Translations under genes and position numbers: made by a program
Notes under the pieces: model-generated
Seen by the model: the letters and a program-made list of their open reading frames with translations, nothing else
Databases searched by the model: none
What the model was told of the DNA's origin: nothing
Source: Pigmentiphaga humi
Lineage (GTDB): Bacteria > Pseudomonadota > Gammaproteobacteria > Burkholderiales > Burkholderiaceae_B
NCBI RefSeq assembly: GCF_900606115.1
Contig: NZ_UWPJ01000039.1
Span: 124,001 to 188,000, forward strand
Length of the DNA stretch: 64,000 bases
Reading direction: 5' to 3'
Shown: positions 40,355 through 49,042 of the stretch, piece after piece
Layout: the number at the start of each line of letters is the position of its first letter
How positions within the stretch are numbered: the stretch's first letter is position 1

Positions 40355-40921
40355 ATGACAATTCGTAAAGTCCAATTGGGTGCTCCTTCCCTTACCGGGA
40401 AGGATTGCAACGACCTTGTAGCCGAGACGTTCGCTGACGCCAAGTATCCGCTCAACGTGCTGGTACAGAACCACATGCCGCGCGACGTGGTGTTTCCCGA
40501 GGCGAAAGGTCTTTTCCTGCGCCACGTAGCCAATCCCAAGGAAAGCAAAGCGTCCGTCGTGATCGACAGCCACGACCTGTTCCAGCGCCTGGCATCGAGC
40601 ATTGAGCAGGTGGCCGAGCTGAATGGCTATGAGCTGGCCTTGACCATTTCGGAAGCGGTCGCAGCCTCTTCAGGCCCGACCAAAACCGACGCCGCCACTG
40701 GCGGCACGGAAGGCGCCGCAAAACTGTCTGATGGGCTGAATGCCGAGCAGATCAAGGAGCTGCTGAAGGAAAAGGGCATCAAGTTCGCATCCAACGCTAA
40801 GAAGGATGAGCTTGCCGCGCTGCTGGACGCCGCTCCTGCTGAAACCGAAAACACCACCGGCACAGCCAATACTGGCGGCACGGAAGGCACTGGCGCAGCC
40901 GGTGCTGGTGAGAACGCTTAA
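40355..40921 (+). CDS. HeH/LEM-like domain virion-region protein
   Basis: 188 aa. Residues about 130-160 (LNAEQIKELLKEKGIKFASN, KKDELAALLDA) match the HeH/SAP-like helix-extended-helix motif that often caps phage head or tail completion proteins. The tail is Gly/Thr/Ala-rich. Between capsid and sheath genes. The first ATG with a partial SD is 40355; 40343 is an alternative. Confidence 0.6.
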   Translation: MTIRKVQLGAPSLTGKDCNDLVAETFADAKYPLNVLVQNHMPRDVVFPEAKGLFLRHVANPKESKASVVIDSHDLFQRLASSIEQVAELNGYELALTISEAVAASSGPTKTDAATGGTEGAAKLSDGLNAEQIKELLKEKGIKFASNAKKDELAALLDAAPAETENTTGTANTGGTEGTGAAGAGENA

Positions 40922-40934
40922 TAGGGGGTAGGCC

Positions 40935-42590
40935 ATGAGCACCGCATTCGTGCGACAACTGGGCGCGGAATCTGGGGTGCAGCTTAACCCGCTGCGCGAC
41001 GCATCCGAGATTCCCGCCGGTGATAACTCCGATCAGGTTTTCGGCATCATGATGCGCGCCACTCGTGGCCGCATCGACAAGCCTTTTGCCGTTGATCGTG
41101 GCAACGTGTTCAAGAAGCTGGGCAGTGGCGAGCAGATTCGTCTGAATGCCCTGAACGAAGCCTGGGTACACGTTGTTGAAGCTCTGAACAAGGGCGCATA
41201 CCAGGCCGTCATTCAACGCCTAGTGACGGACTCTGCCGTCATCAAGTGGGCAGTCGTCAAGCCTGAACTGGACGACACCACACCCACGGGCGCCTTCGAA
41301 TTCACTGTTTCTGACGATGAGCCGGTGGGCAGCTACCTGTTTGCGGTCAAGCACTTGGGCTGCTTTAACGACGGTATCGTGCTGGAGTTCCGGGCTGAGG
41401 AAGTCGAAGAGGGCGGCCTGCCCGCCGACAACGACAAGCTGACCCTGCGCCTGCGCGACAAGGAAGGCAACATGCTGTACGAGTTCTACGGTTCGCTGAA
41501 GAGCGACGCCAAGGACGATTACGGCAACTCCGCATATCTGCCTGACGTGGTTTTGAGCCAAACGGACGAGGTGGAGATCCTTGTTGGCTCCATTGGTGAT
41601 GACGCTGTGATCGCCGCTGGCTCCGACGCCTACGGCTACAACTCCAACGGCCAGCAGAAATGGGCCAAGTCGGACGCTCTGGTGTGCTTCAGCGAAGGCG
41701 GCACCGCCTACACCACGCAAAACTACATGGCTGCGCGTGAAAAGCTGCAATACACCCAGCTCGATTACGCCTATGTGTCGTCCGGCGGCACCCAAGCGCC
41801 CGCCCTGCTGGCGCAACTGGCGCAACTGGCATTCGACACCAACCGTCAGCTCCGCTTTGGTGTTCCGGGCAATCTGTCGCCGGAAGCGGCTGTTGCGTTC
41901 GTGAATCAGCTCAATATGGGAGCCAGCCCGACCGCGCACCTGATGCACGCTTTCTGGTCGCCGCTCAAGACCGACGACCCGACCGGCGTGAACCCGCACG
42001 GGTTCATCGGCACCGAAACGCTCAACATCGCCTACGCCTGCGGGCGTAACGCGGTGAAGAACGCCAAGGGCTTCGCACCGAAGAATTACCCGATTGCGGG
42101 CCGCGAGTGGCCGGTACAGCGCACCCGCATCGTGCAGGTGTACTCGCCGACCAATCAGGAGCTGAATCTGCTGGCGCGCGCCAAGATCAACCCGGTGATC
42201 TACGAGACGTACACCGGCGGCGGTCGCTACGTGTTCCGCGATTCGCTGACTTGCGCCCTGGTGGAATCCAGCCTGAAGAAGCTCATTGCGGTGGCCGATA
42301 TGTCCACCCACATTGACGATGCCGTGACCCGCGCCGCGAAGGACTATCTGCAATTGCCGATGGAAACCTCCGTGAAGCGTATGCGCGACTACCTGACCTT
42401 CCTGTTTGAAGGCGCAGAGGCGTCCAAGTGGCTGGTTCCATCGGCTGATCCAATGATGAACGGCAAGGCGTGGGCCTACCAGGTGCAGCCCAATGAGCTA
42501 CGCCCCTACGACTCCATGGATGTGTCGTACTGGCTCCGCTACGACGGCACCAACCGCCAGACGTTTGTGACCCAGACGCTGACCCGCTAA
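40935..42590 (+). CDS. Contractile tail sheath protein
   Basis: 551 aa. The C-terminal half holds the sheath core: LARAKINPVIYETYTGGGRYVFRDSLT, the helix VESSLKKLIAV, and the conserved-type ending (PYDSMDVSYWLRYDGTNRQTFVTQ). The N-terminal half is a variable beta-rich domain. It shows that the phage is myovirus-like with a contractile tail. Confidence 0.82.
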   Translation: MSTAFVRQLGAESGVQLNPLRDASEIPAGDNSDQVFGIMMRATRGRIDKPFAVDRGNVFKKLGSGEQIRLNALNEAWVHVVEALNKGAYQAVIQRLVTDSAVIKWAVVKPELDDTTPTGAFEFTVSDDEPVGSYLFAVKHLGCFNDGIVLEFRAEEVEEGGLPADNDKLTLRLRDKEGNMLYEFYGSLKSDAKDDYGNSAYLPDVVLSQTDEVEILVGSIGDDAVIAAGSDAYGYNSNGQQKWAKSDALVCFSEGGTAYTTQNYMAAREKLQYTQLDYAYVSSGGTQAPALLAQLAQLAFDTNRQLRFGVPGNLSPEAAVAFVNQLNMGASPTAHLMHAFWSPLKTDDPTGVNPHGFIGTETLNIAYACGRNAVKNAKGFAPKNYPIAGREWPVQRTRIVQVYSPTNQELNLLARAKINPVIYETYTGGGRYVFRDSLTCALVESSLKKLIAVADMSTHIDDAVTRAAKDYLQLPMETSVKRMRDYLTFLFEGAEASKWLVPSADPMMNGKAWAYQVQPNELRPYDSMDVSYWLRYDGTNRQTFVTQTLTR

Positions 42591-42612
42591 CCATCATCGA
42601 CAAGGAAACATT

Positions 42613-43305
42613 ATGAGCATGAGCGAAATGTTGCGCGCTGCCATGAAGCAGCAGGGCAGCAAGCAAAAGCCGGTGCTGGATGACGCTGGTGAAGGCCCGG
42701 CGCTGTCCGGCGCGGATGACTACACCATCCACGACATCAGCATGGCGGCGGTCGCTGCCGTGCAGCAGTGGGCGGAAACCGACGACCTGGACGATGGCGA
42801 AAGCTACTCCGACCGCCTGATGGCGCTCTTTGTGGGCATCGCTGACGCCAACAAGGATGGCGACATCACCGAGGAAGAGCAGGGCGTACTGAATGTGGCA
42901 CTCAATGCGGGCTGGGATTACCTGGTCAAGCTGGGCGTCACTGAAGAGGACGCCGGTTCCCTGCTGAACGACTGGGATGATGAAGCCGCTGACCGTGTAC
43001 GCGACCTGGTGGCGTCTGTGCTGCCCGAGGGCGAGGACGAGGCCGGTTCCGAGATTGACAGTTTCGTGTTCTCGGAAGAAGACCAGGAATCCGCCCTGGA
43101 TGCTGTTCTGGACGCCGTGTACCGGAAGAAGCTGGTTGTGCGCAACGGCAAGAAGGTTCGCGTCAACAAGCGCATTTCCGGCGTGGTTCGGCTTTCTCCC
43201 AAGCAGAAGGTCGCCATCCGCAAGGCGCGCATGAAGAGCCATTCCGCCGGAGCCATGATGCGACGCATGAAGTCCATGCGTCTGCGCCGTAAGTCCGGTC
43301 TGTAA
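42613..43305 (+). CDS. Structural-region protein with an EF-hand-like calcium loop
   Basis: 230 aa. Residues 78-89, DANKDGDITEEE, fit the canonical 12-residue EF-hand loop (Asp1, Asn3, Asp5, Gly6, Asp7, Ile8, Glu12). The rest is acidic and helical, and the C-terminal 60 residues are strongly basic (RKARMKSHSAGAMMRRMKSM). It sits after the sheath gene and before a terminator. It may be a tail or assembly protein that depends on calcium. Confidence 0.65.
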   Translation: MSMSEMLRAAMKQQGSKQKPVLDDAGEGPALSGADDYTIHDISMAAVAAVQQWAETDDLDDGESYSDRLMALFVGIADANKDGDITEEEQGVLNVALNAGWDYLVKLGVTEEDAGSLLNDWDDEAADRVRDLVASVLPEGEDEAGSEIDSFVFSEEDQESALDAVLDAVYRKKLVVRNGKKVRVNKRISGVVRLSPKQKVAIRKARMKSHSAGAMMRRMKSMRLRRKSGL

Positions 43306-43328
43306 ATAACCGCTGCCGAGGGGCTTTA

Positions 43329-43365
43329 GGCGCCGCTGTGCAATAGCCGGTGGCGCCGTTTTTTT
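43329..43365 (+). terminator. Late-operon terminator
   Basis: GGCGCCGC ... GTGGCGCC forms an imperfect stem across 43329-43357 and is followed by seven T residues (43359-43365). It ends the capsid-sheath transcript; the following gene starts six bases further on. Confidence 0.7.
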
Positions 43366-43370
43366 ATGCC

Positions 43371-44192
43371 ATGAACAACTTCCCTATCGGAATGCCCGCC
43401 AGCTTGACCGGCCCTGTTCTCACGTCTTTGTGGGATGGCCTGTCGCCACACCTCATAGCGTCGTTCTACGAGGTTGCCAAAACGGGCGAACATACATGGG
43501 GCCGCATCGAGGGCGAGGGCGGCACTGACCCGGTGACGGTGCTTGCGCCATTGACCGAAGCCAATCTGGAAATGGTGCTCAACTGGCAATCGCCATTCGA
43601 GCAATCCGGCCCCGAGTCGCGCGCCCCCGCGCTGATGGCGATGCTCCAGTCCGGCGCGTTGCAGCCGGTGGTGGATGCCGTGATGGGCAAGCAAAAGGAA
43701 GGTGAGGGCGATGCGCAGTCAAAGTCCGGGGAGTTCCTGAAGCAGTTTGAGGGCCGTACCGGCATCACCAAGCTGAACAGCACCCAGGTTTTCAACGGTA
43801 TGCCGCCGGTCAAGATTACCGTGGTGGCGCTGTTCCGGGCTTGGCGCAATGCGGCCAGCGAGGTCGAAGCGCCTTTCAACAAGTTGATGGAGTGGGCGCT
43901 TCCCGTGGAGCTGTCTGAGGATGGGTCTGTGCTGGCGCGGGCCGTGGAGACGGCCAAGGGCGACATGGGCTACATCGAAGCCCTGATGCCATCGAAGTCT
44001 CCGACGCGGATAGCCATGAAGTACAAGGGCCGCGTGTTTTCTCCCCTGGTTATCGAATCCATCGGCATGCCATTGAGTTCGCCGGTGAACAGCAGCGGGC
44101 AATTCGTCCAGCTTGCCGTACCCATGACGCTTTGTACCCTGACTGCGCTCGACCGCAAGGACTGGAGCAATGCGTCGTTTGCTTCTCTGTAG
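43371..44192 (+). CDS. Virion structural protein (tail or neck region)
   Basis: 273 aa. No clear SD; the ATG at 43371 comes right after the terminator T-tract, and an in-frame GTG upstream lies inside the hairpin. Distinctive segments are EKTGEHTWGRIEG-like N-terminal parts and the C-terminal YKGRVFSPLVIESIGMPLS. By position it may be a tail-tube or neck-completion protein. Low certainty. Confidence 0.5.
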   Translation: MNNFPIGMPASLTGPVLTSLWDGLSPHLIASFYEVAKTGEHTWGRIEGEGGTDPVTVLAPLTEANLEMVLNWQSPFEQSGPESRAPALMAMLQSGALQPVVDAVMGKQKEGEGDAQSKSGEFLKQFEGRTGITKLNSTQVFNGMPPVKITVVALFRAWRNAASEVEAPFNKLMEWALPVELSEDGSVLARAVETAKGDMGYIEALMPSKSPTRIAMKYKGRVFSPLVIESIGMPLSSPVNSSGQFVQLAVPMTLCTLTALDRKDWSNASFASL

Positions 44193-44200
44193 GAGGGAGC

Positions 44201-44986
44201 GTGATTCATTTTCCACCACTGCGCACACGCCGCCTGACGGTGCAATTGCGTGAGCTGAGTATCAGCGAGTCGGTCGCCATCGCCGCCATGCCGCCCCACC
44301 TTGAGGAAGCCGAGTGTACGGCCTTCCTGCGAGCTGCCGTGCAGTCCGCCAAGGGCATTGAAGATCCTGCGCACTGGACGGTGCAGGAGCGGATGCTGGC
44401 TGTCTGTCACTACCTGGCCTCCACGTCCGATGATGGCCCGGATTTCGCCGTCGGTGGCGGGCATTACTCGGACTACCTGGACGGTGCGACCGATATACAG
44501 ACCCAGGCACCCATGATTGAGCTGGGTGAGCTGGGCGGCGACACCTGGAAGATTCAGAACCTGACCGGGCGCATGGTGGAGTCCATTGAGCGCATGGAGG
44601 GTGAGATACAGAGCGCCTCCGGCCAGCCGTTCACGGGCCGCCTGCACTGGATTCTGGGCGGCATGGCAGCACAGTTGGTACGCGCCAGCGAGGAAGCGCC
44701 GGATACGGCCATGGCCGATGGTGCCTTCGATGAATACCTTGTGGAGCGTATGCGCGTGATGGCGGCTTTCCCTGGCAGCGACTTCGAGGCGCTGATGGGT
44801 ATGTACCTGACGGGCCGCCAGAAGCTGAATCACCTGTTCAAGATCGAGTTTTCACCCGGCGGCGTCGTGGCTATGCCGAAAGGAGGGGCGGCAGCGAACC
44901 TGCCGCCAGCGCGATTTCCGGTGCGTACCTGCCTCTCTCGCGTCGCGCTCGAACTGGTCGGAAAACCTGATGAGTCTGGCGTCTAG
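44201..44986 (+). CDS. Virion-region protein of unknown function
   Basis: 261 aa from the GTG preceded by AGGAGGGA. Begins IHFPPLRTRRLTVQLREL; further IQNLTGRMVESIERM and FKIEFSPGGVVAMPK. The size and acidic helical middle suit a tail assembly chaperone or baseplate component, but no family is recognised. It overlaps the next gene by 17 nt. Confidence 0.6.
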   Translation: MIHFPPLRTRRLTVQLRELSISESVAIAAMPPHLEEAECTAFLRAAVQSAKGIEDPAHWTVQERMLAVCHYLASTSDDGPDFAVGGGHYSDYLDGATDIQTQAPMIELGELGGDTWKIQNLTGRMVESIERMEGEIQSASGQPFTGRLHWILGGMAAQLVRASEEAPDTAMADGAFDEYLVERMRVMAAFPGSDFEALMGMYLTGRQKLNHLFKIEFSPGGVVAMPKGGAAANLPPARFPVRTCLSRVALELVGKPDESGV

Positions 44987-45200
44987 CCTGACCCTATATT
45001 CATCAACATCCCTAGCCGAAGCCATGCAAATGCAACCGAGCGTGGCAAGGAAATTCTTTGAGGGCAAACCGTTCAACGATTGGAAAAAAGGAAGGGAGTC
45101 CGAATTGAAGATGCAAGCGGCAATTGTGAATCGGCTGAATGACGTAATACGCGCCAGTGTGATCGTCGCCAAGACCATTTCAAGGACTCGACAACTATGA
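44970..45200 (+). CDS. Small conserved phage protein (76 aa)
   Basis: 76 aa. The block RKFFEGKPFNDWKKGRESEL and the following helix KMQAAIVNRLNDVI match a small family often encoded before lysis genes in phages of beta- and gamma-proteobacteria. Function unknown. Overlaps neighbours on both sides. Confidence 0.65.
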   Translation: MSLASSLTLYSSTSLAEAMQMQPSVARKFFEGKPFNDWKKGRESELKMQAAIVNRLNDVIRASVIVAKTISRTRQL

Positions 45201-45469
45201 CCGAGAAAGTAAGTGATGAGCGCTGTTTGCCAGCAGAGGCGGTTTCCGCTCGTGCTGCTGACCGCGCAGTGAAAAAAGTTTTTGCCATTCTCGGTGTGGA
45301 CATTGACCGACCGGAGAGCGTCGAAGAGTTCCGCGCCGATCTGCGGTTTGGCAGGAAGCTACGCCGGATTGCTGACCATGGAACCTTGGCGTTCATAGGC
45401 ATCGTGGCTGCTGCGCTAGCCGCCGCAATCTGGGCTGGCGTGGTGTCAAAGATTTCCGGGGGCAACTGA
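45197..45469 (+). CDS. Small membrane protein of the lysis cassette
   Basis: 90 aa with one C-terminal transmembrane helix (about 62-84, TLAFIGIVAAALAAAIWAGV) and a charged N-terminal domain. Directly before the endolysin gene (TGATG overlap), so it may be a holin or antiholin; the single span leaves this open because a 3TM holin follows the endolysin. Confidence 0.65.
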   Translation: MTEKVSDERCLPAEAVSARAADRAVKKVFAILGVDIDRPESVEEFRADLRFGRKLRRIADHGTLAFIGIVAAALAAAIWAGVVSKISGGN

Positions 45470-46092
45470 TGAAAATCGAAGACCTGTTCCGCAACCTGTT
45501 TGTCGCAATTGCCAGGCCAGCAGCCCAAGCGCCTGCACCCGTCGTCGTGTCGGGCCAGGCCGAACCCGTTGTGAGCAATCCGCCTGCGCCCGGCACCGTG
45601 GTGACTTTCGAGGCGGCATTCGAGCGCCTGATAGGCCATGAGGGCGGGTATGTGAACCACCCTGATGACCCTGGTGGAGAGACGAACTGGGGAATCACGC
45701 TGCGCACTGCCCGTTCTGCCGGGTACACCGGCAGCATGCGCGACCTGACGCGGGAGCAAGCCAAGGAAATCTACCGGGCCGAATATTGGAGCCGCGCGCG
45801 CAGCGAAGAGCTGGATGGCGCAATTGCGTTCCAGGTGTTCGATGCTGCCGTGAACCACGGTATCGGCAACGCTGTACGGTTCCTGCAACGCGCTGCCGAG
45901 GTGGCGGACGATGGCGCTATCGGCCCCGTGACCCTGGCCGCAGTGAAGGCGATGAGCGTGACGGACGTTCTGGCCCGGTTCAATGCCGAGCGACTGATTT
46001 TCTACACCAACCTATCAACCTGGGGTTCGTTTGGCCGTGGCTGGGCGCGCCGTGTGGCTGGCAATCTGCAATACGCAGCGGAGGATTCGTAA
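45469..46092 (+). CDS. Endolysin, glycoside hydrolase family 108 (muramidase)
   Basis: 207 aa. After a 45-residue Pro/Ala-rich extension comes the GH108 core: FERLIGHEGGYVNHPDDPGG with catalytic Glu58, ETNWGIT, and AFQVFDAAVNHGIGNAVRFLQ, with a peptidoglycan-binding-like end (DDGAIGPVTLAAV). It cleaves peptidoglycan glycan strands at lysis. The weakly hydrophobic N-terminus (RNLFVAIA) is not a clear signal. Confidence 0.92.
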   Translation: MKIEDLFRNLFVAIARPAAQAPAPVVVSGQAEPVVSNPPAPGTVVTFEAAFERLIGHEGGYVNHPDDPGGETNWGITLRTARSAGYTGSMRDLTREQAKEIYRAEYWSRARSEELDGAIAFQVFDAAVNHGIGNAVRFLQRAAEVADDGAIGPVTLAAVKAMSVTDVLARFNAERLIFYTNLSTWGSFGRGWARRVAGNLQYAAEDS

Positions 46093-46694
46093 TGGAATGG
46101 AAAGATATTGCGGGGATAGTCGGCAAGGCTGCCCCCATCGTGGGCGGGCTGATTGGCGGCCCTGCTGGGGCTGCCGTGGGCGGCTTGGTGGCCTCTGCCT
46201 TGGGAACCGAGGCGACGCCTGACGCCATTTCTCGCGCGCTGGAAACTGACCCGCAGGCCGCTGTAAAGCTCAAGGAGCTGGAGGTCAATTCCAAGACGCA
46301 GCTCCAGACCCTGGCCGTAACTGCCGAAAACAACCGGCTCCAGGCGGCTGCCGTGCAGTACGCGGCGGAGGCGGCTGACCGCGACAGCGCCCGGCGACTG
46401 GCCGCGCAGCAGGCGAAGGACTGGGTACGCCCGTCAGTGACCGTGCTCTTGCTCATGGGGGCGGGCGTCATTGTCTGGTTCGTTTTCTCTGGCATGGCCG
46501 ACGGCCTGCTGAAAGACGCCACGGCCAGCCTGACCATCGGCACCATCATCGGCTACTGGTTCAACGAACTGAAGCAGGTGCTGGCGTTCTGGTTCGGAAC
46601 TACTGGCGAATCGCAGCATGCGAACGAGGAAGTCCGGCGTTTTGCCGTTACGCCCGGCTCCGTAACCATCGACTCCGTACCGGGCAATAAATAG
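46092..46694 (+). CDS. Phage holin, 3TM family
   Basis: 200 aa. An N-terminal Gly/Ala-rich segment (IVGGLIGGPAGAAVGGLVAS) and two C-terminal helices (VTVLLLMGAGVIVWFVFSG; LTIGTIIGYWFNELKQVLAF) flank a helical middle domain, the Holin_3TMs layout. It would let the endolysin reach the cell wall. Start overlaps the endolysin stop (TAATG). No spanin gene was recognised in the cassette. Confidence 0.85.
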   Translation: MEWKDIAGIVGKAAPIVGGLIGGPAGAAVGGLVASALGTEATPDAISRALETDPQAAVKLKELEVNSKTQLQTLAVTAENNRLQAAAVQYAAEAADRDSARRLAAQQAKDWVRPSVTVLLLMGAGVIVWFVFSGMADGLLKDATASLTIGTIIGYWFNELKQVLAFWFGTTGESQHANEEVRRFAVTPGSVTIDSVPGNK

Positions 46695-46699
46695 CCTGT

Positions 46700-46729
46700 C
46701 CGGCTGCCGCTCCCCCTGCTGGCAGCCGG
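46700..46729 (+). other. Hairpin after the lysis genes
   Basis: CCGGCTGCC (46700-46708) and GGCAGCCGG (46721-46729) make a perfect 9-bp stem with a 12-nt loop. No T-tract follows on either strand, so it is probably an mRNA-stability or processing element, not an intrinsic terminator. The rest of the 108-bp gap shows only the SD AAGGA of the next gene. Confidence 0.5.
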
Positions 46730-46802
46730 AAAACAAGGGGGTGCGGCGTGGCGGCGCACCCGTACAGTGCAGGGGTGACTTCACACACCATAAGGACACG
46801 AA

Positions 46803-47324
46803 ATGACTGTTTCCAATGCTGCCTATCTCAAGGGCTTTTATGACCAGACCGCCGCCCTGGGCGCGAAGGTCATTTCCAGCGACTTCACTTTTGAAATCGA
46901 AGGTTTCGAGGGCAATTACCTGCTGTGCAAGCAGGCTCCCTGGCCCGAGCTTTCGCCCGCCGGTGAAATCGAGGTTCCCACTCCGCTTGGCGCTACCCTG
47001 TGGCAGCCCCAGCAACTGAAGGTCGCCCAGCAGGGCCAAATCTCCCTCATGGAGACGGTCGCCGGTAACATCGACCAGATGCTGGTCGAGCTGATTACCC
47101 GTGGCGGCACGTACCCCAGCGGCGGCGGCACCTTCAATGCGAAGATCTACGAAGGCACCCCCCAGAAGTTCCTGCGGGCCAAGCGCATCATTGATGCGTT
47201 CATCCAGATGGACATCCCTGATCGTGACTGGGAGAACCGTTCGCAGCCGCTCCTGTTCAGCGGAACGATCTTCTACCACTACTTCGGTGAACTCATCCCT
47301 GGCAACTCGGGTGACTACCGCTGA
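46803..47324 (+). CDS. Putative tail/baseplate structural protein
   Basis: 173 aa, good SD (AAGGACACGAA). FEIEGFEGNYLLCKQAPWPE, QGQISLMETVAGNIDQML and DWENRSQPLLFSGTIFYHY suggest a beta-barrel tube-like or baseplate protein. It opens the baseplate gene cluster. Function inferred from position and composition. Confidence 0.55.
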   Translation: MTVSNAAYLKGFYDQTAALGAKVISSDFTFEIEGFEGNYLLCKQAPWPELSPAGEIEVPTPLGATLWQPQQLKVAQQGQISLMETVAGNIDQMLVELITRGGTYPSGGGTFNAKIYEGTPQKFLRAKRIIDAFIQMDIPDRDWENRSQPLLFSGTIFYHYFGELIPGNSGDYR

Positions 47325-47710
47325 TGACCAAGCTGGCCGACTTGGCGAAATCCTTCGCAGAGGATGAGCGGCCAGCGGGCAACCTGCTGGACGATGAGTC
47401 TGTTTTGGCTCAAGCCATTGCTGCAACCCGGTTCTACGCCGGGTTTGCAGCTTTGCGCGACCATGAAGGCAAGGAGCCGCCGGAGCAGTCCATAGAAGGC
47501 GATACCGGCATCACCACGTCAGAGTGGGCGCTGATACGACCGCTGTTCTTGCTCTACATGGAGCGGGAGACGGCGCTGCAACTGGAGGCATCGCGCGGCA
47601 TGGGCGCCGACCCATTCGGGCGCTCATCCAGTGAAGTCGCCATCGAAATCACGCAGCTCGAATCGGAAATGCCGCGCAAGGCGTTTTATCAGCCGATCAT
47701 CACTATATAA
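47324..47710 (+). CDS. Baseplate-region protein of unknown function
   Basis: 128 aa, ATG overlapping the previous stop. Acidic and helical (TTSEWALIRPLFLLYMERET). By position between the tube-like and hub genes it could be a tail assembly or neck protein. No family recognised. Confidence 0.55.
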   Translation: MTKLADLAKSFAEDERPAGNLLDDESVLAQAIAATRFYAGFAALRDHEGKEPPEQSIEGDTGITTSEWALIRPLFLLYMERETALQLEASRGMGADPFGRSSSEVAIEITQLESEMPRKAFYQPIITI

Positions 47711-47719
47711 GGGGCGGCC

Positions 47720-48625
47720 ATGCTCCTATTCCTGGAAAACGGCAAGCAGGTACGCGGCGACCTTATCAAGTCCGCCACGTTGCGCTCCGACATGGCTCCC
47801 GTACCTGTGACTCTGGAGGCCGACATTCGGGCCGGTGACGATAGCCTGGAGCTGGACAAGATGCTGGCCGAGGGCAAGACGCTGGAAATCAGCGGCGGCG
47901 ACAAGCTGCATATCGTCAAGTCCGTCCGCACTGCTGGCCGGACAACTCAAGCCGAGCGCGAAGTGGCTGCGTATCGCATCACGGCGCTGCTGGATTCCTG
48001 CCTTGGTGCGGCCTACGTCCGTAGCCGGGCCATTATCAAAGAAGATGCCGCGCTGTCCGCCATTTACAAGGCGGCGGGCGCGACCCTGAAGGCGGTAGAT
48101 GCTGACTTCCCTGTTCCTCGTTTTTATTGCCCGGTGGGTGAAACGCCGACGTTCCATATCTCCCGCGCCCTGCAAGAAGAGGGCGGCGTTGTGCGCTGGC
48201 GTAATGGCAAGCTCCAATTCATCCGCCTGCCTGACCTGTTCACGCAAGAGCCTGTACTGACGCTTCCTGATAACGCTTCGGATGATGTAGACGGCGGCTT
48301 CCTGGAGCGCCACGAGGTTCCGTGGTTCTTTTCCCTGGATGCGGCAGGGCAGGCCGTATTCGGTGCGCGCGACAAGCCCCGCGCGGTTCGATTCTCGCCG
48401 CATAAGAATGTGCAGCGGCTACGGAACATGACGCGGTGCCTGGTGCATCGCAAGACTGTGAAAATCAACTATGACGCTCGCTTGGGCGCTGGCGACCTGA
48501 TCGCCTTCACGGGTGGGCTGAAGCTCGCCGTCATCACCGCTGCGCACTTCTTCAGCAGCGGAACGGACGACGGCGGCGACAGCGAAACCTACACCCGTCT
48601 ATGGCTGGGCGCACTGGAGGAATGA
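47720..48625 (+). CDS. Baseplate hub protein (gpD-like)
   Basis: 301 aa. The order tube-like/hub/gpV-like spike/PAAR supports this, as do the beta-rich N-terminus (PVTLEADIRAGDDSLELDKM) and the segments LDSCLGAAYVRSRAIIKEDA and KNVQRLRNMTRCLVHRK. Hub proteins form the central ring that holds the spike. SD GGGGCGG. Moderately certain because the sequence is divergent. Confidence 0.6.
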   Translation: MLLFLENGKQVRGDLIKSATLRSDMAPVPVTLEADIRAGDDSLELDKMLAEGKTLEISGGDKLHIVKSVRTAGRTTQAEREVAAYRITALLDSCLGAAYVRSRAIIKEDAALSAIYKAAGATLKAVDADFPVPRFYCPVGETPTFHISRALQEEGGVVRWRNGKLQFIRLPDLFTQEPVLTLPDNASDDVDGGFLERHEVPWFFSLDAAGQAVFGARDKPRAVRFSPHKNVQRLRNMTRCLVHRKTVKINYDARLGAGDLIAFTGGLKLAVITAAHFFSSGTDDGGDSETYTRLWLGALEE

Positions 48626-49041
48626 TGCAATACGGAACCATGCCGGGGCGCTATCCGGCTATCGTGCGCTCCTACGACCAGGCCAAGCGGACATGCCGCG
48701 TTGAAATACCGGGCCTGACCGATGGCGGCGACGTGCTGCCGGAAGCCGAAATCGAATACCCCATAGGCGACAAGTCGCGGGCGGGGGCGAATACCACAGA
48801 GCTGGAGATCCTTGCTGGTGACGCGGTATGGGTGGCATTTATTGGCGGCGACCCGCGCTATCCGATCATCACCGGCTACAGAAACCCGGAGGCTGGCAAC
48901 TCCGCCGACTGGCGGCGCTGGCACCATCCGAATATGGAGCTGCTGGCCGACGGCACCATGCGCCTGGCCGTCGGGCCGTCTGAAATCGTGATAACGCCCG
49001 GCGGCATTGTGATGAATGCCCCGCGAATCGACCTGAACTGA
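48622..49041 (+). CDS. Baseplate spike/assembly protein (gpV-like OB fold)
   Basis: 139 aa. The N-terminal OB-fold pattern is clear: PGRYPAIVRSYDQAKRTCRV, then DAVWVAFIGGDPRYPIITGY, followed by a short beta-helix-like end (ELLADGTMRLAVGPSEIVITPGG). It forms the central spike stem. Start at ATG 48622 in an ATGATG pair after GGAGGA; 48625 is equally possible. Confidence 0.82.
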   Translation: MMQYGTMPGRYPAIVRSYDQAKRTCRVEIPGLTDGGDVLPEAEIEYPIGDKSRAGANTTELEILAGDAVWVAFIGGDPRYPIITGYRNPEAGNSADWRRWHHPNMELLADGTMRLAVGPSEIVITPGGIVMNAPRIDLN

Positions 49042-49042
49042 T

